DNA of 6,028 bases, taken from NCBI GenBank assembly GCA_013812515.1, contig JACCTI010000048.1, positions 1 to 6,028 on the forward strand. Direction: 5' to 3'. This DNA is from Chthoniobacterales bacterium. GTDB taxonomy: Bacteria; Verrucomicrobiota; Verrucomicrobiia; Chthoniobacterales; UBA10450. Positions within the stretch are counted from its first letter, which is position 1. Each line of letters opens with the position of its first letter. The notes beneath the pieces are model-generated. The model saw only the letters and a program-made list of their open reading frames with translations. It had not been told where the DNA came from and ran no database searches. Below are positions 1-5,437 of the stretch, one piece after another. The position numbers and the translations under genes were made by a program.

Positions 1-332
1 ACGAGACCTTTGTCCGCATATTGTTTCTGCAGGGCGATGAAGTCTGGAATCTCCTGCCGGCATGGCGGACACCAGGTCGCCCAAAAGTTCAGAATGACGA
101 CCTTGTTTTTGAAATCCGAAAGCTTCAAAGGCTTGCCGTCGAGATCTTTGAGCTGCCATTCAGGCGCGGCTTTATTCGCAGTGCTCTGGTGGCCGATGCC
201 CGGAGCGGCTGCGAGCAGTGCGAACGCCGGGCACGCTCCTCCGTATGCCGCATGCGAGCTCGAGAGGAAATACGAGGTGAGTGGAAAGGCTACGGCCACA
301 AAGCCGAGCGTAATTTTGTCTTTTCTAGTCAT
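1..332 (-). CDS. TlpA/ResA-type thioredoxin-like protein (3' end cut by window edge)
   Basis: Last gene of the operon seen here; about 110 residues are present and the frame is open at base 1. Residues 8-24 form a hydrophobic N-terminal segment (signal anchor or signal peptide). A second, weaker hydrophobic stretch follows at 35-45 with a lone Cys34. The redoxin domain starts near residue 57 (APEWQLKDLDGKPLKLSDF) and reaches the active site FWATWCPPC (W87, C88, C91), which is diagnostic of the TlpA/ResA/AhpC-TSA redoxin group. Such proteins work in the periplasm as thiol-disulfide reductants. Next to a DsrE protein and a sulfur transporter, a role in reducing periplasmic persulfides or supplying electrons is a reasonable inference. 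The ATG at 332 is five bases after the stop of the DsrE gene, so the two are probably co-translated; the ribosome site is weak. The C-terminal part of the fold lies outside the window. Confidence 0.9.
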   Translation of the reverse strand, partial: MTRKDKITLGFVAVAFPLTSYFLSSSHAAYGGACPAFALLAAAPGIGHQSTANKAAPEWQLKDLDGKPLKLSDFKNKVVILNFWATWCPPCRQEIPDFIALQKQYADKGL

Positions 333-337
333 AGATT

Positions 338-778
338 TTAGATGCCGCTCTTGATGTAGCTCCAGCCGGCTTCCTGTTTGCGAATCACTTCGGCGATGCC
401 CGAATCCGTCGTCGTGGCGAACGGCAGGAGTTGCTCCTTCGTCACGTTCTTTTTCTTCATCGTGTTCTCGCATTCGGCGAAAACGACACCGGCGTCGGCG
501 AGTTTCTTCATGCGATCAACGAGTGCGTTATCCTTTGCGATCAGCATTCCGAGACCTTTGCTGTGCGCCACGACTTCGATCTCGGCCGCTGCGCCGAGCG
601 CGGTACGAAGATTCTCGACGTTGTTCAGAGCGGCCGTCCATTGCTCCAGACCTTCCATCGTCACTTCGAACACAATCCGGTGCGTCTTTCCCGCCGGGGA
701 TTCGGTTTGCGCATTTGTGGCGGTCACTGGAAGCGCCAGCAGTGCTGCGAGCGCGATCGTCTTGATTAATTTGTTCAT
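338..778 (-). CDS. Exported DsrE/DsrF-like sulfur-relay protein (COG1416 type)
   Basis: A 146-residue protein. Residues 1-23 are a classic signal peptide (basic MNKLIK, a run of Ala/Leu, then TNA before Q24), so the mature protein should be periplasmic. The mature part has the DsrE-like pattern: a beta strand HRIVFEVT, the central IEVVAHSKGLGML strand, and the single cysteine C103 in AECENTMKK, where this family carries its sulfur-binding cysteine. It ends AGWSYIKSGI, the usual C-terminal pattern of COG1416 proteins. Family members bind or relay sulfane sulfur as cysteine persulfide; this is inferred here. The ATG at 778 overlaps the TauE/SafE stop in an ATGA junction, implying translational coupling. 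The frame stays open upstream to about 1186, but that part runs out of frame across the TauE/SafE gene and lacks family sequence, and the signal peptide fixes the start. Confidence 0.9.
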   Translation of the reverse strand: MNKLIKTIALAALLALPVTATNAQTESPAGKTHRIVFEVTMEGLEQWTAALNNVENLRTALGAAAEIEVVAHSKGLGMLIAKDNALVDRMKKLADAGVVFAECENTMKKKNVTKEQLLPFATTTDSGIAEVIRKQEAGWSYIKSGI

Positions 779-1560
779 TGATTTGGTTGTTCGCTGTTTG
801 AATTGAGAGAGGGCCGGACGAGCGCGTGCCAGTTTTCTGCGACCACGAAGAGGGCAACCGCGCCGACGAATACGGCAAAGCCGCGCGTTAACGCATCGGC
901 GGAGACTCGTCGCGCCAACGGAATCCCGGCGATCGTTCCGACGAGGGCCGCAGCGAGAAAGACGAGTGTCAGATGCCAGTTCAGTGCTCCGTGCTTTGCA
1001 TGGCCGATCAGCCCGCCTAACGAGTTTAAGGCGATGATTGCCAAGGACGTTCCGACGGCAGTTTTGATAGGAAGATGTGCCGCCATCGCCAACGCGGGCA
1101 CGAGTAGGAAACCACCGCCGACACCGAGGAAACCAGTCACGAATCCGACCGCCACGCCCGCAAGCGCGCATCGCAGTGGGTGACAATTAGCCGCGCCATC
1201 CGCCACCGGCTTTTTGCCGAACCACATCTTTGCCGCGACGAGCAACATTAGGGCTGCGAACATCAGGAGCAGCGCCGCCGGGGAGACGAAATGGGTAAGC
1301 TGGGCGCCGACCCACGCGCCCGGGATTCCCGCCGCGCCAAACATCAACACAGCCTTCCAATGCACGAGTCCGACCCGTGCCTGGATCGCTGCGCCGACCG
1401 CGCTCACCGCGCCGACAATCGCTAGGGACATCGGCACCGCTTGCTGCGGAGATTGGCCGGCCGCATACACTAGGACCGGGACAGTGATGATGGAGCCACC
1501 ACCGCCGAGGATGCTCAGGGACAACCCGATGCCGACCGCGAGGATCAATGCCAAGATCAA
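775..1560 (-). CDS. TauE/SafE-family membrane exporter (probable sulfite or organosulfur export)
   Basis: A 261-residue integral membrane protein with about eight hydrophobic segments. The two halves show the internal repeat of the TauE/SafE (DUF81) family: LGGGGSIITVPVLVY with PMSLAIVGAVSA at residues 18-55, and FLGVGGGFLLVPALAMA with GTSLAIIALNSLGG at 144-183. Members export sulfite, sulfoacetate or related anions, or take part in sulfur uptake. After a persulfide dioxygenase, whose product is sulfite, sulfite export is the most natural reading, but substrate cannot be told from sequence. The start is TTG at 1560: it is the first start after an in-frame stop, sits five bases after a strong GGAGGT site, and gives a full-length first helix. 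The gene follows the second YeeE gene by 53 bases and ends in an ATGA overlap with the DsrE gene. Confidence 0.92.
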   Translation of the reverse strand: MILALILAVGIGLSLSILGGGGSIITVPVLVYAAGQSPQQAVPMSLAIVGAVSAVGAAIQARVGLVHWKAVLMFGAAGIPGAWVGAQLTHFVSPAALLLMFAALMLLVAAKMWFGKKPVADGAANCHPLRCALAGVAVGFVTGFLGVGGGFLLVPALAMAAHLPIKTAVGTSLAIIALNSLGGLIGHAKHGALNWHLTLVFLAAALVGTIAGIPLARRVSADALTRGFAVFVGAVALFVVAENWHALVRPSLNSNSEQPNQ

Positions 1561-1565
1561 CGCGC

Positions 1566-1571
1566 ACCTCC
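1566..1571 (-). promoter_or_regulatory. Ribosome binding site GGAGGT deciding a TTG start
   Basis: The minus strand reads GGAGGT, then five bases, then TTG at 1560. It supports TTG as the start of the TauE/SafE gene. The frame has a stop a short way upstream and no ATG or GTG between that stop and the TTG. Confidence 0.75.
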
Positions 1572-1613
1572 GGCATGCGTGAAGTCAGCGGAGAGGACGA
1601 ATCGCATCGTGGC

Positions 1614-2180
1614 CTAACGAATGGTGAGCTTTGCCAGCGCCACCAGCCCGGCGACGATGGCGACTGCGAACATCGCCACGAAAGGTTTGCGCGGAATGCT
1701 GAGAAGGTCTGGCAACGTCAGCTCGCCGCGATTGCCCCACTTCTCGATGGAGCCTTTCGTTAGGCCGGAGACTTCCGCGTAAAGATAAGACCCGGCCAGC
1801 ATCCCGGCCACGACGAACAACGCATCGAGATTGCCCTGACCGAGCGCGGTCATGTTTGTGCCGGGGCAGTAAGCACTAAGTGCAAAGCCGGCGCCGAAGA
1901 TCAGCCCACCGATCGTATTCGCACCAATCCGCGTAGCCTTAATGTGCAGCTTCACGACGCCCATCCAATGCATCACGAACACACCTAGCATCCCGACGAC
2001 GATCGCCGTGCCCATCACCTTCGCGACCGTGAAGTCGCGTAAGAGAAGCTGCCCAATCAGGATGTGGTACTTGCCCACTCCGCCCTTCTGCAGAAGGAAA
2101 CCGAAGATTCCGCCGAACACCAATCCGAGGAGGAGCTGTCTGCCGGCTCCGCTTACTTTTCCGCTGTTCGTTGATTTCAT
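1614..2180 (-). CDS. YeeE/YedE-family sulfur transporter, second half-size subunit (YCPGTN type)
   Basis: A 188-residue membrane protein of the YeeE/YedE (DUF395, TsuA-like) family. Hydrophobic segments lie near residues 15-30, 57-75, 87-104, 118-133 and 168-185. The diagnostic motif is GAGFALSAYCPGTN with C105. In the characterised full-length YeeE/TsuA proteins, conserved cysteines line the path through which thiosulfate is taken up. This protein corresponds to the C-terminal half of such a transporter; the gene just upstream encodes the N-terminal-type half. The substrate may be thiosulfate or another sulfane-sulfur compound (inference). The ATG at 2180 follows the stop of the first half by nine bases, and its GAGGGA ribosome site overlaps that TGA stop, so the two are likely coupled and made in matched amounts. 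The stop is TAG. Confidence 0.93.
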   Translation of the reverse strand: MKSTNSGKVSGAGRQLLLGLVFGGIFGFLLQKGGVGKYHILIGQLLLRDFTVAKVMGTAIVVGMLGVFVMHWMGVVKLHIKATRIGANTIGGLIFGAGFALSAYCPGTNMTALGQGNLDALFVVAGMLAGSYLYAEVSGLTKGSIEKWGNRGELTLPDLLSIPRKPFVAMFAVAIVAGLVALAKLTIR

Positions 2181-2185
2181 AAGCG

Positions 2186-2191
2186 TCCCTC
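2186..2191 (-). promoter_or_regulatory. Ribosome binding site overlapping the upstream stop codon
   Basis: The minus strand reads TGAGGGACGCTT before the ATG at 2180. The TGA stop of the first YeeE half (2192-2190) shares bases with the GAGGGA site, an arrangement that favours re-initiation of the same ribosome on the second half. Confidence 0.65.
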
Positions 2192-2741
2192 AGATTCCGA
2201 AGAGCAGCATCGCGACAGGAATTCCGCCGAGGAAAAAGCAGACCACTGCGATCCACGAGCCGACTGAAAGTTGCAGCGTCCCGCTGATGCCGTGGCCACT
2301 TGTGCATCCGCCGCCCAGCCGCGCGCCGAAAGCCATCAGCAATCCGCCGGCGAACGCGGCGATCATCCGCAAGATGTAAGAGTTCGCTCCGAATCGCGCC
2401 TGCCACATCGGCGGCAGCCATTCGCCCGTCATCTCATGACCAGTCCACGCCGCGACGAAGGAACCGATCAGCACGCCGATCACGAGCGTGAGTTCCCAAT
2501 TCAGCTTCGGCGGATTGTTCTTAAAGTAGTCAAGCGAGTCGGTGTGCCGACGTGAAACGAGACGGCCGATCGCGCCGGCTACGTTCGCGTACGCGCTCGA
2601 TGCGCCGATCGCCTTATCCGAGAAATAGAAGGTCAGCCACGACAGCACGCCGATCAGAGCGCCGACCACGTAAGGAGACCAAGCCGGTCCGGCATAACTC
2701 AGCGGATCGGTCGCGGTCGTGACAGCAAGGAGCGAGATCAT
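2190..2741 (-). CDS. YeeE/YedE-family sulfur transporter, first half-size subunit (GGGCTSGHG type)
   Basis: A 183-residue membrane protein. Hydrophobic stretches lie near residues 22-40, 85-100, 122-141 and 163-182. The hallmark GARLGGGCTSGHGISGTLQL (residues 139-158, C146) marks the N-terminal-type half of YeeE/YedE transporters. The central cysteine is thought to make transient contact with the sulfane sulfur of the substrate. With the next gene it should form the two-subunit equivalent of single-chain YeeE/TsuA. I chose the ATG at 2741 over an upstream in-frame start at 2786: it has a GGAGG site seven bases upstream and overlaps the dioxygenase stop as ATGA. The upstream start would lie well inside the dioxygenase gene and would add 15 polar residues not expected before the first helix. 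Confidence 0.93.
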   Translation of the reverse strand: MISLLAVTTATDPLSYAGPAWSPYVVGALIGVLSWLTFYFSDKAIGASSAYANVAGAIGRLVSRRHTDSLDYFKNNPPKLNWELTLVIGVLIGSFVAAWTGHEMTGEWLPPMWQARFGANSYILRMIAAFAGGLLMAFGARLGGGCTSGHGISGTLQLSVGSWIAVVCFFLGGIPVAMLLFGI

Positions 2742-4144
2742 GACGCTTCCTCCGTTTTCTCGACCGGGAACTTCGCGGCCTTCCATGCGCCCCAGCTACC
2801 GGGAACATTGTGCACGTTCGTGAAGCCCTCTTGCTGCAACATGCTCGCGCCAAGACTGGCGCGATAACCGCTCGCGCAATACACCGCCGTCGGTTTCGTT
2901 TTGTCGAACTTCGTCGCCTTCTTGCGAATCTCCGGCAGGAATAAATGCTGCGCGTTCGGAATGTGGCCGCCGTTCCATTCATCAGGCGAGCGGACATCGA
3001 AAATCTGCACGCTTTTCCCCGCGTCTTTGAGCTCATGCACGCTCATCTGCGGCAACTCTTCAAAGGGAAGGCCCGCGCCGTTCCACGCCTTCATTCCACC
3101 CGCGAGATAGCCCGCGAATTTCGTGTAGCCGGTGCGGATGAAGAACTTCACGACCTTCTCGATGTCGCTGTCCGCATCGAGCACCAGCAACACCGGCTTC
3201 TTCGGATCAAGGAACCAACCGGCCCAGATCGAGAGCATCGGAGAGGCGCCGATATTGAGAGCGCCTGCAATGTGCCCGCCGCCGAACGCGAGCATGTCGC
3301 GCGTGTCGATCAGCACGCCAGCCTTCTTGTCGACTGCGGCTTTGAATGCCTTCGCGGATAGCGCGGCGACTATAGGAAGATTGCCAAGAATCTCCGGCCC
3401 CTTCGCATTCACCTTCTTCATGCGCGGGTAATACGCGGGAACCGGCGGCGCTGTGCTGAGGGCGTAATCGGTGAACTCCTTCACATCCGTGAATTGGAGA
3501 AACGGATTCGAGTCGCGCTCGTAGCCGATAGTGCTCTCCAGCCGATCACCGATGTCCGCGCCGCACGGTGATCCATGACCGTGGCCCGGATGAATGATGA
3601 CGCTGTCGGAAAGTTTGAGGAAGTAATCGCGGAGCGTGTGAAATTGCTGCGCCGCGAGCTTCTTGGATTGCGCGCTGCCCAGCAGATCGGGCCGTCCAGC
3701 CGAACTCACGAAAAGCGAATCTCCGGTCAGAACACCCCACGGTTTCTGCGGACTGTCCTTCTCGGCGATCTCGTAGCTGACATGCTCCGGCGTGTGTCCC
3801 GGAGTGTGGCGGACGGTGACGCGCGTCTTTCCGAAATCGAAGGCCTCGCCGTCCTTGATCTTCTGGATCGCGAAGCCGTATTCCGCGCCCCCTTCGCCAC
3901 TGCCGTAAATCTGCGCGGAATCCACACGTGCGCAGAGTTCCCGCGACCCGCTCATCAAATCCGCATGGATATGTGTTTCGAAGATGTGGGTGATCGAGAC
4001 TTTCTTCTCGCGCGCCAGTTCTACGTACTTGTCGACGTCGGGTGTGGGATCAAAAACGGCGGCAATACCCTCGCTATCATCTCCAAGGAGATAGGAGAGT
4101 TCGGCGATTCCATCCGTTTCAATACGTTCGAAGATGAGTGACAT
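2738..4144 (-). CDS. MBL-fold persulfide-dioxygenase-like protein fused to two rhodanese domains
   Basis: A 468-residue cytoplasmic protein. Residues 1-210 form an ETHE1/glyoxalase-II-like metallo-beta-lactamase domain: THIHADLMSG (H58, H60, D62), RHTPGHTPEH (H117), TGDSLFVSSAGRPDL (D142) and HPGHGHGSPC (H185). H117, D142 and one of H58/H60 are expected metal ligands by comparison with persulfide dioxygenases. Residues about 255-362 are a rhodanese fold (VLIDTRDMLAFGGGHIAGALNI) whose catalytic loop reads VLDADSD, without cysteine, so it is probably structural. Residues 367-462 are a second rhodanese domain with a normal loop CASGYRA (C423). Family role: oxidation of glutathione or other low-molecular persulfide to sulfite, with rhodanese moving sulfane sulfur between thiosulfate and thiol. 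The motif is HxHxDL, not the HxHxDH of glyoxalase II, as in related bacterial fusions. The start lacks a purine-rich ribosome site; it lies 21 bases after the DUF6132-like gene. Confidence 0.93.
   Translation of the reverse strand: MSLIFERIETDGIAELSYLLGDDSEGIAAVFDPTPDVDKYVELAREKKVSITHIFETHIHADLMSGSRELCARVDSAQIYGSGEGGAEYGFAIQKIKDGEAFDFGKTRVTVRHTPGHTPEHVSYEIAEKDSPQKPWGVLTGDSLFVSSAGRPDLLGSAQSKKLAAQQFHTLRDYFLKLSDSVIIHPGHGHGSPCGADIGDRLESTIGYERDSNPFLQFTDVKEFTDYALSTAPPVPAYYPRMKKVNAKGPEILGNLPIVAALSAKAFKAAVDKKAGVLIDTRDMLAFGGGHIAGALNIGASPMLSIWAGWFLDPKKPVLLVLDADSDIEKVVKFFIRTGYTKFAGYLAGGMKAWNGAGLPFEELPQMSVHELKDAGKSVQIFDVRSPDEWNGGHIPNAQHLFLPEIRKKATKFDKTKPTAVYCASGYRASLGASMLQQEGFTNVHNVPGSWGAWKAAKFPVEKTEEAS
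2749..2753 (-). promoter_or_regulatory. Ribosome binding site for the first YeeE half
   Basis: The minus strand reads GGAGG, seven bases before the ATG at 2741 and inside the last codons of the dioxygenase gene. It decides between the two possible in-frame starts of the transporter gene. Confidence 0.7.
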
Positions 4145-4156
4145 AAAAGGAGGAGG
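4145..4156 (-). other. Pyrimidine-rich leader before the dioxygenase start, resembling the 16S anti-Shine-Dalgarno tail
   Basis: In transcript sense the 12 bases directly before the dioxygenase ATG are CCTCCTCCTTTT. A ribosome binding site should be purine-rich here; instead the leader resembles the 3' tail of 16S rRNA (core CCTCC). The dioxygenase may therefore depend on translation of the gene ahead of it. Any pairing of this tract with downstream GGAGG sites is speculation. Confidence 0.4.
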
Positions 4157-4165
4157 ATGTTGTGA

Positions 4166-4414
4166 TCAGGTTCCCGGCGTGACTCGCTCCTGCGTTGCGG
4201 AGCCGGGAGCGTGTTTAAGGTCGGGGGCTTTGCCGGAGGTGAAGAAAAACAGCGTGCCGAGAACGCCGCCGTAGATCGCGCCGCGCCACCAGGTCGATGT
4301 CAGCGGGCAAGTGCCCGAAGAGCACTGCCCGAAATAGCCAAGTGTCGCCCCCAGCAAAATGCCAAAGACGATTGGCATATACGGATAAATGGCGAAATGG
4401 CTGAGATGCTTCAT
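4166..4414 (-). CDS. Small DUF6132-like membrane protein with CSSGTCPLTS motif
   Basis: An 82-residue protein and first gene of the operon. Two hydrophobic segments (about 12-29 and 46-59) flank a short loop, GQCSSGTCPLTSTWWRGAIYGG, that carries C31 and C36 in a CxxxxC arrangement. This loop and the small size match proteins I know as DUF6132, usually found beside sulfur or rhodanese genes; no biochemical function is established to my knowledge. The polar tail (61-82) has no recognisable motif. By position it may be an accessory to sulfur transport, with the two cysteines close to the membrane surface as a persulfide or disulfide site (inference). The ATG at 4414 is chosen because it begins 30 bases downstream of the predicted transcription start; no clear ribosome site is visible. 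A later ATG at codon 13 would remove only the short polar N-terminus. Confidence 0.8.
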   Translation of the reverse strand: MKHLSHFAIYPYMPIVFGILLGATLGYFGQCSSGTCPLTSTWWRGAIYGGVLGTLFFFTSGKAPDLKHAPGSATQERVTPGT

Positions 4415-4429
4415 GCTGCGATCGTCGAG

Positions 4430-4458
4430 TTGCTGTCACCCAGCTAATGGGTTATACA
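4430..4458 (+). promoter_or_regulatory. Candidate sigma-70-type promoter for the arsR-like gene
   Basis: TTGCTG (4430-4435) and TATACA (4453-4458) are 17 bases apart. Transcription would begin near 4465, leaving a leader of about 15 bases without a clear ribosome site. The -10 box lies within the inverted repeat, which fits autorepression. Confidence 0.5.
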
Positions 4459-4468
4459 ACTATATAAC
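4451..4468. promoter_or_regulatory. Candidate ArsR-family operator (perfect inverted repeat)
   Basis: GTTATA, six bases (CAACTA), then TATAAC: a perfect 6-base inverted repeat, AT-rich in a GC-rich neighbourhood. Size and base composition are typical of ArsR/SmtB operators. It lies 11 bases before the arsR start and covers the predicted -10 boxes of both divergent promoters, so one bound dimer could shut both directions. Confidence 0.65.
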
Positions 4469-4478
4469 GGTCTAGCAA
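4451..4478 (-). promoter_or_regulatory. Candidate sigma-70-type promoter for the sulfur operon
   Basis: On the minus strand TTGCTA (4478-4473) and TATAAC (4456-4451) are 16 bases apart. Transcription would start near 4444, about 30 bases before the DUF6132-like ATG. The -10 box is one arm of the inverted repeat. Confidence 0.5.
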
Positions 4479-4479
4479 T

Positions 4480-4830
4480 ATGAAACGCGCGTCTTTAAAG
4501 TCAAAACAATCGCGCTCTTTATCACCCGAAGCCCTCGGCTTCGTCGCGGAACGCTTCCGCGTCCTCGGCGAACCTATGCGCCTCAAGCTCCTGATCGCGC
4601 TCGAAACCGGGGAGAAGAATGTCACCGAGCTGGTGCAGCTCACGGAATCGACGCAGGCGAACGTCTCCAAGCACCTCGGTATTCTCTCCGATGCCGGAAT
4701 GCTCTCTCGTCGCAAAGAAGGCTTAAAAACCTTCTACGTCATCTCCGACCCGCAGATCTTTGAGTTATGCGACCTGATGTGCTCCAAGCTCCAAAAGGAG
4801 TTCAGCGAAAAGTCGCGGCATTTCCGGTAG
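4480..4830 (+). CDS. ArsR/SmtB-family transcriptional repressor with C-terminal CxxxC
   Basis: A 116-residue winged-helix protein. Residues 16-42 form the dimer and first helices (AERFRVLGEPMRLKLLIAL). Residues 47-75 are the helix-turn-helix (VTELVQLTESTQANVSKHLGIL), followed by the wing SRRKEGLKTFYVIS and a C-terminal helix holding C97 and C101 (ELCDLMC). These are the only cysteines. The alpha-3 ELCVCDL-type metal site of ArsR/SmtB reads ELVQLTE here, so classic arsenic or cadmium sensing there is unlikely. Persulfide sensors of this family (SqrR, BigR) use a cysteine pair; this protein would need a different pairing within the last helix or across the dimer. It is transcribed away from the sulfur operon, with the operator between them, so it probably represses that operon and itself. 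The start follows an in-frame TAA at 4465. There is no clear ribosome site. Confidence 0.9.
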   Translation: MKRASLKSKQSRSLSPEALGFVAERFRVLGEPMRLKLLIALETGEKNVTELVQLTESTQANVSKHLGILSDAGMLSRRKEGLKTFYVISDPQIFELCDLMCSKLQKEFSEKSRHFR

Positions 4831-5314
4831 TTCGGCTGGAAGACCCAGCAGTCGTGGTGCCCTAAGGAGGCTCCAACGCTTCGATCTTGCCCAAGCCGGT
4901 TCTGCCTCACCGGAGCAGTGGTTTACCGCAGGTCGTGGCGAACAGGGCGGAATAGACCACAACATTAAGATGTCTTTTCGTCGCGGACCAATTCGGAAGC
5001 CGGCTTTCTCCAGCGCTTTGACCGGAGGAGACATCAACACCGGGATCTTCAGCGCGACTCGACTGTCACTTGGGAGTTCGCGAACGGTTGTTCGAGCGCT
5101 CTCTTTTCGCGGCGACATAATCCGAAGGGCGCGGGTATTTGTTCCACTGCCCCATCCTCCAACAGGCCCTCAGCGATCAGTAGCCCGGGAAGGCGGGGCA
5201 ATTCACGGCGTAAGCCCTCTCGGCTATGTCTAGAGTTACCGCTATCTCAGGCTACGAGCGCGTCTAAATGCAGGCGCGGGCGAAGTAACTCAGCTCCTGT
5301 GCACACGCTCCGCG

Positions 5315-5344
5315 TTCTCTCAAACTGAGAGAAGAGATCTTTTT
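5315..5344 (+). terminator. Weak terminator-like hairpin followed by T run
   Basis: TTCTCTC and GAGAGAA form a perfect 7-base stem around the loop AAACT. Five T bases follow after six intervening bases. The stem is AT-rich and the T run is displaced, so activity as an intrinsic terminator is doubtful. It lies well downstream of arsR and 157 bases before the racemase gene. Confidence 0.3.
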
Positions 5345-5437
5345 AGCCACGGATGGACACATGTAAGGCAACACACACAGGCGCAGAGAGCGCCTTCTCC
5401 AGGCATCGTCTTGAATCCGTGTCAATCTGTGGCCAAA
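5342..5437. repeat. Imperfect inverted repeat with central hairpin (GCCACGGATGGACAC type)
   Basis: Positions 5342-5360 (TTTAGCCACGGATGGACAC) pair with 5419-5437 at 16 of 19 positions. The 58 bases between include a second perfect stem, AGGCGC/GCGCCT (5379-5395). The arm resembles GGAT/GGACAC-rich repeats that I recall as scattered between genes in Verrucomicrobiota and some other phyla. That resemblance is from memory and only one copy is seen here. It may be a small dispersed repeat or a structured RNA. Confidence 0.5.

Noticed and set aside
338..1186. A 282-codon minus-strand frame extending the DsrE gene upstream.
   Set aside because: The extra 136 codons run out of frame across the well-supported TauE/SafE gene and are Arg-rich; the signal peptide at 778 is the natural start.
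2742..2786. Earlier in-frame start for the first YeeE half.
   Set aside because: It would lie deeper inside the dioxygenase gene, add polar residues before the first helix and ignore the GGAGG site before 2741.
3575..4141. A 188-codon plus-strand frame opposite the dioxygenase gene.
   Set aside because: It lies fully antisense to strong dioxygenase motifs and has no family pattern or ribosome site.
4149..4165. Plus-strand GGAGGAGG directly before an ATG, looking like a gene start.
   Set aside because: The frame is ATG TTG TGA, two codons only, and there is no other start near it.
4765..5118. A 117-codon minus-strand frame overlapping the arsR 3' end.
   Set aside because: It overlaps the arsR gene on the opposite strand and shows no domain or start signal.
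4970..5233. An 87-codon plus-strand frame in the gap.
   Set aside because: No recognised family, no ribosome site and Arg/Pro/Ser-rich composition; it remains possible as a decayed fragment but is not supportable.
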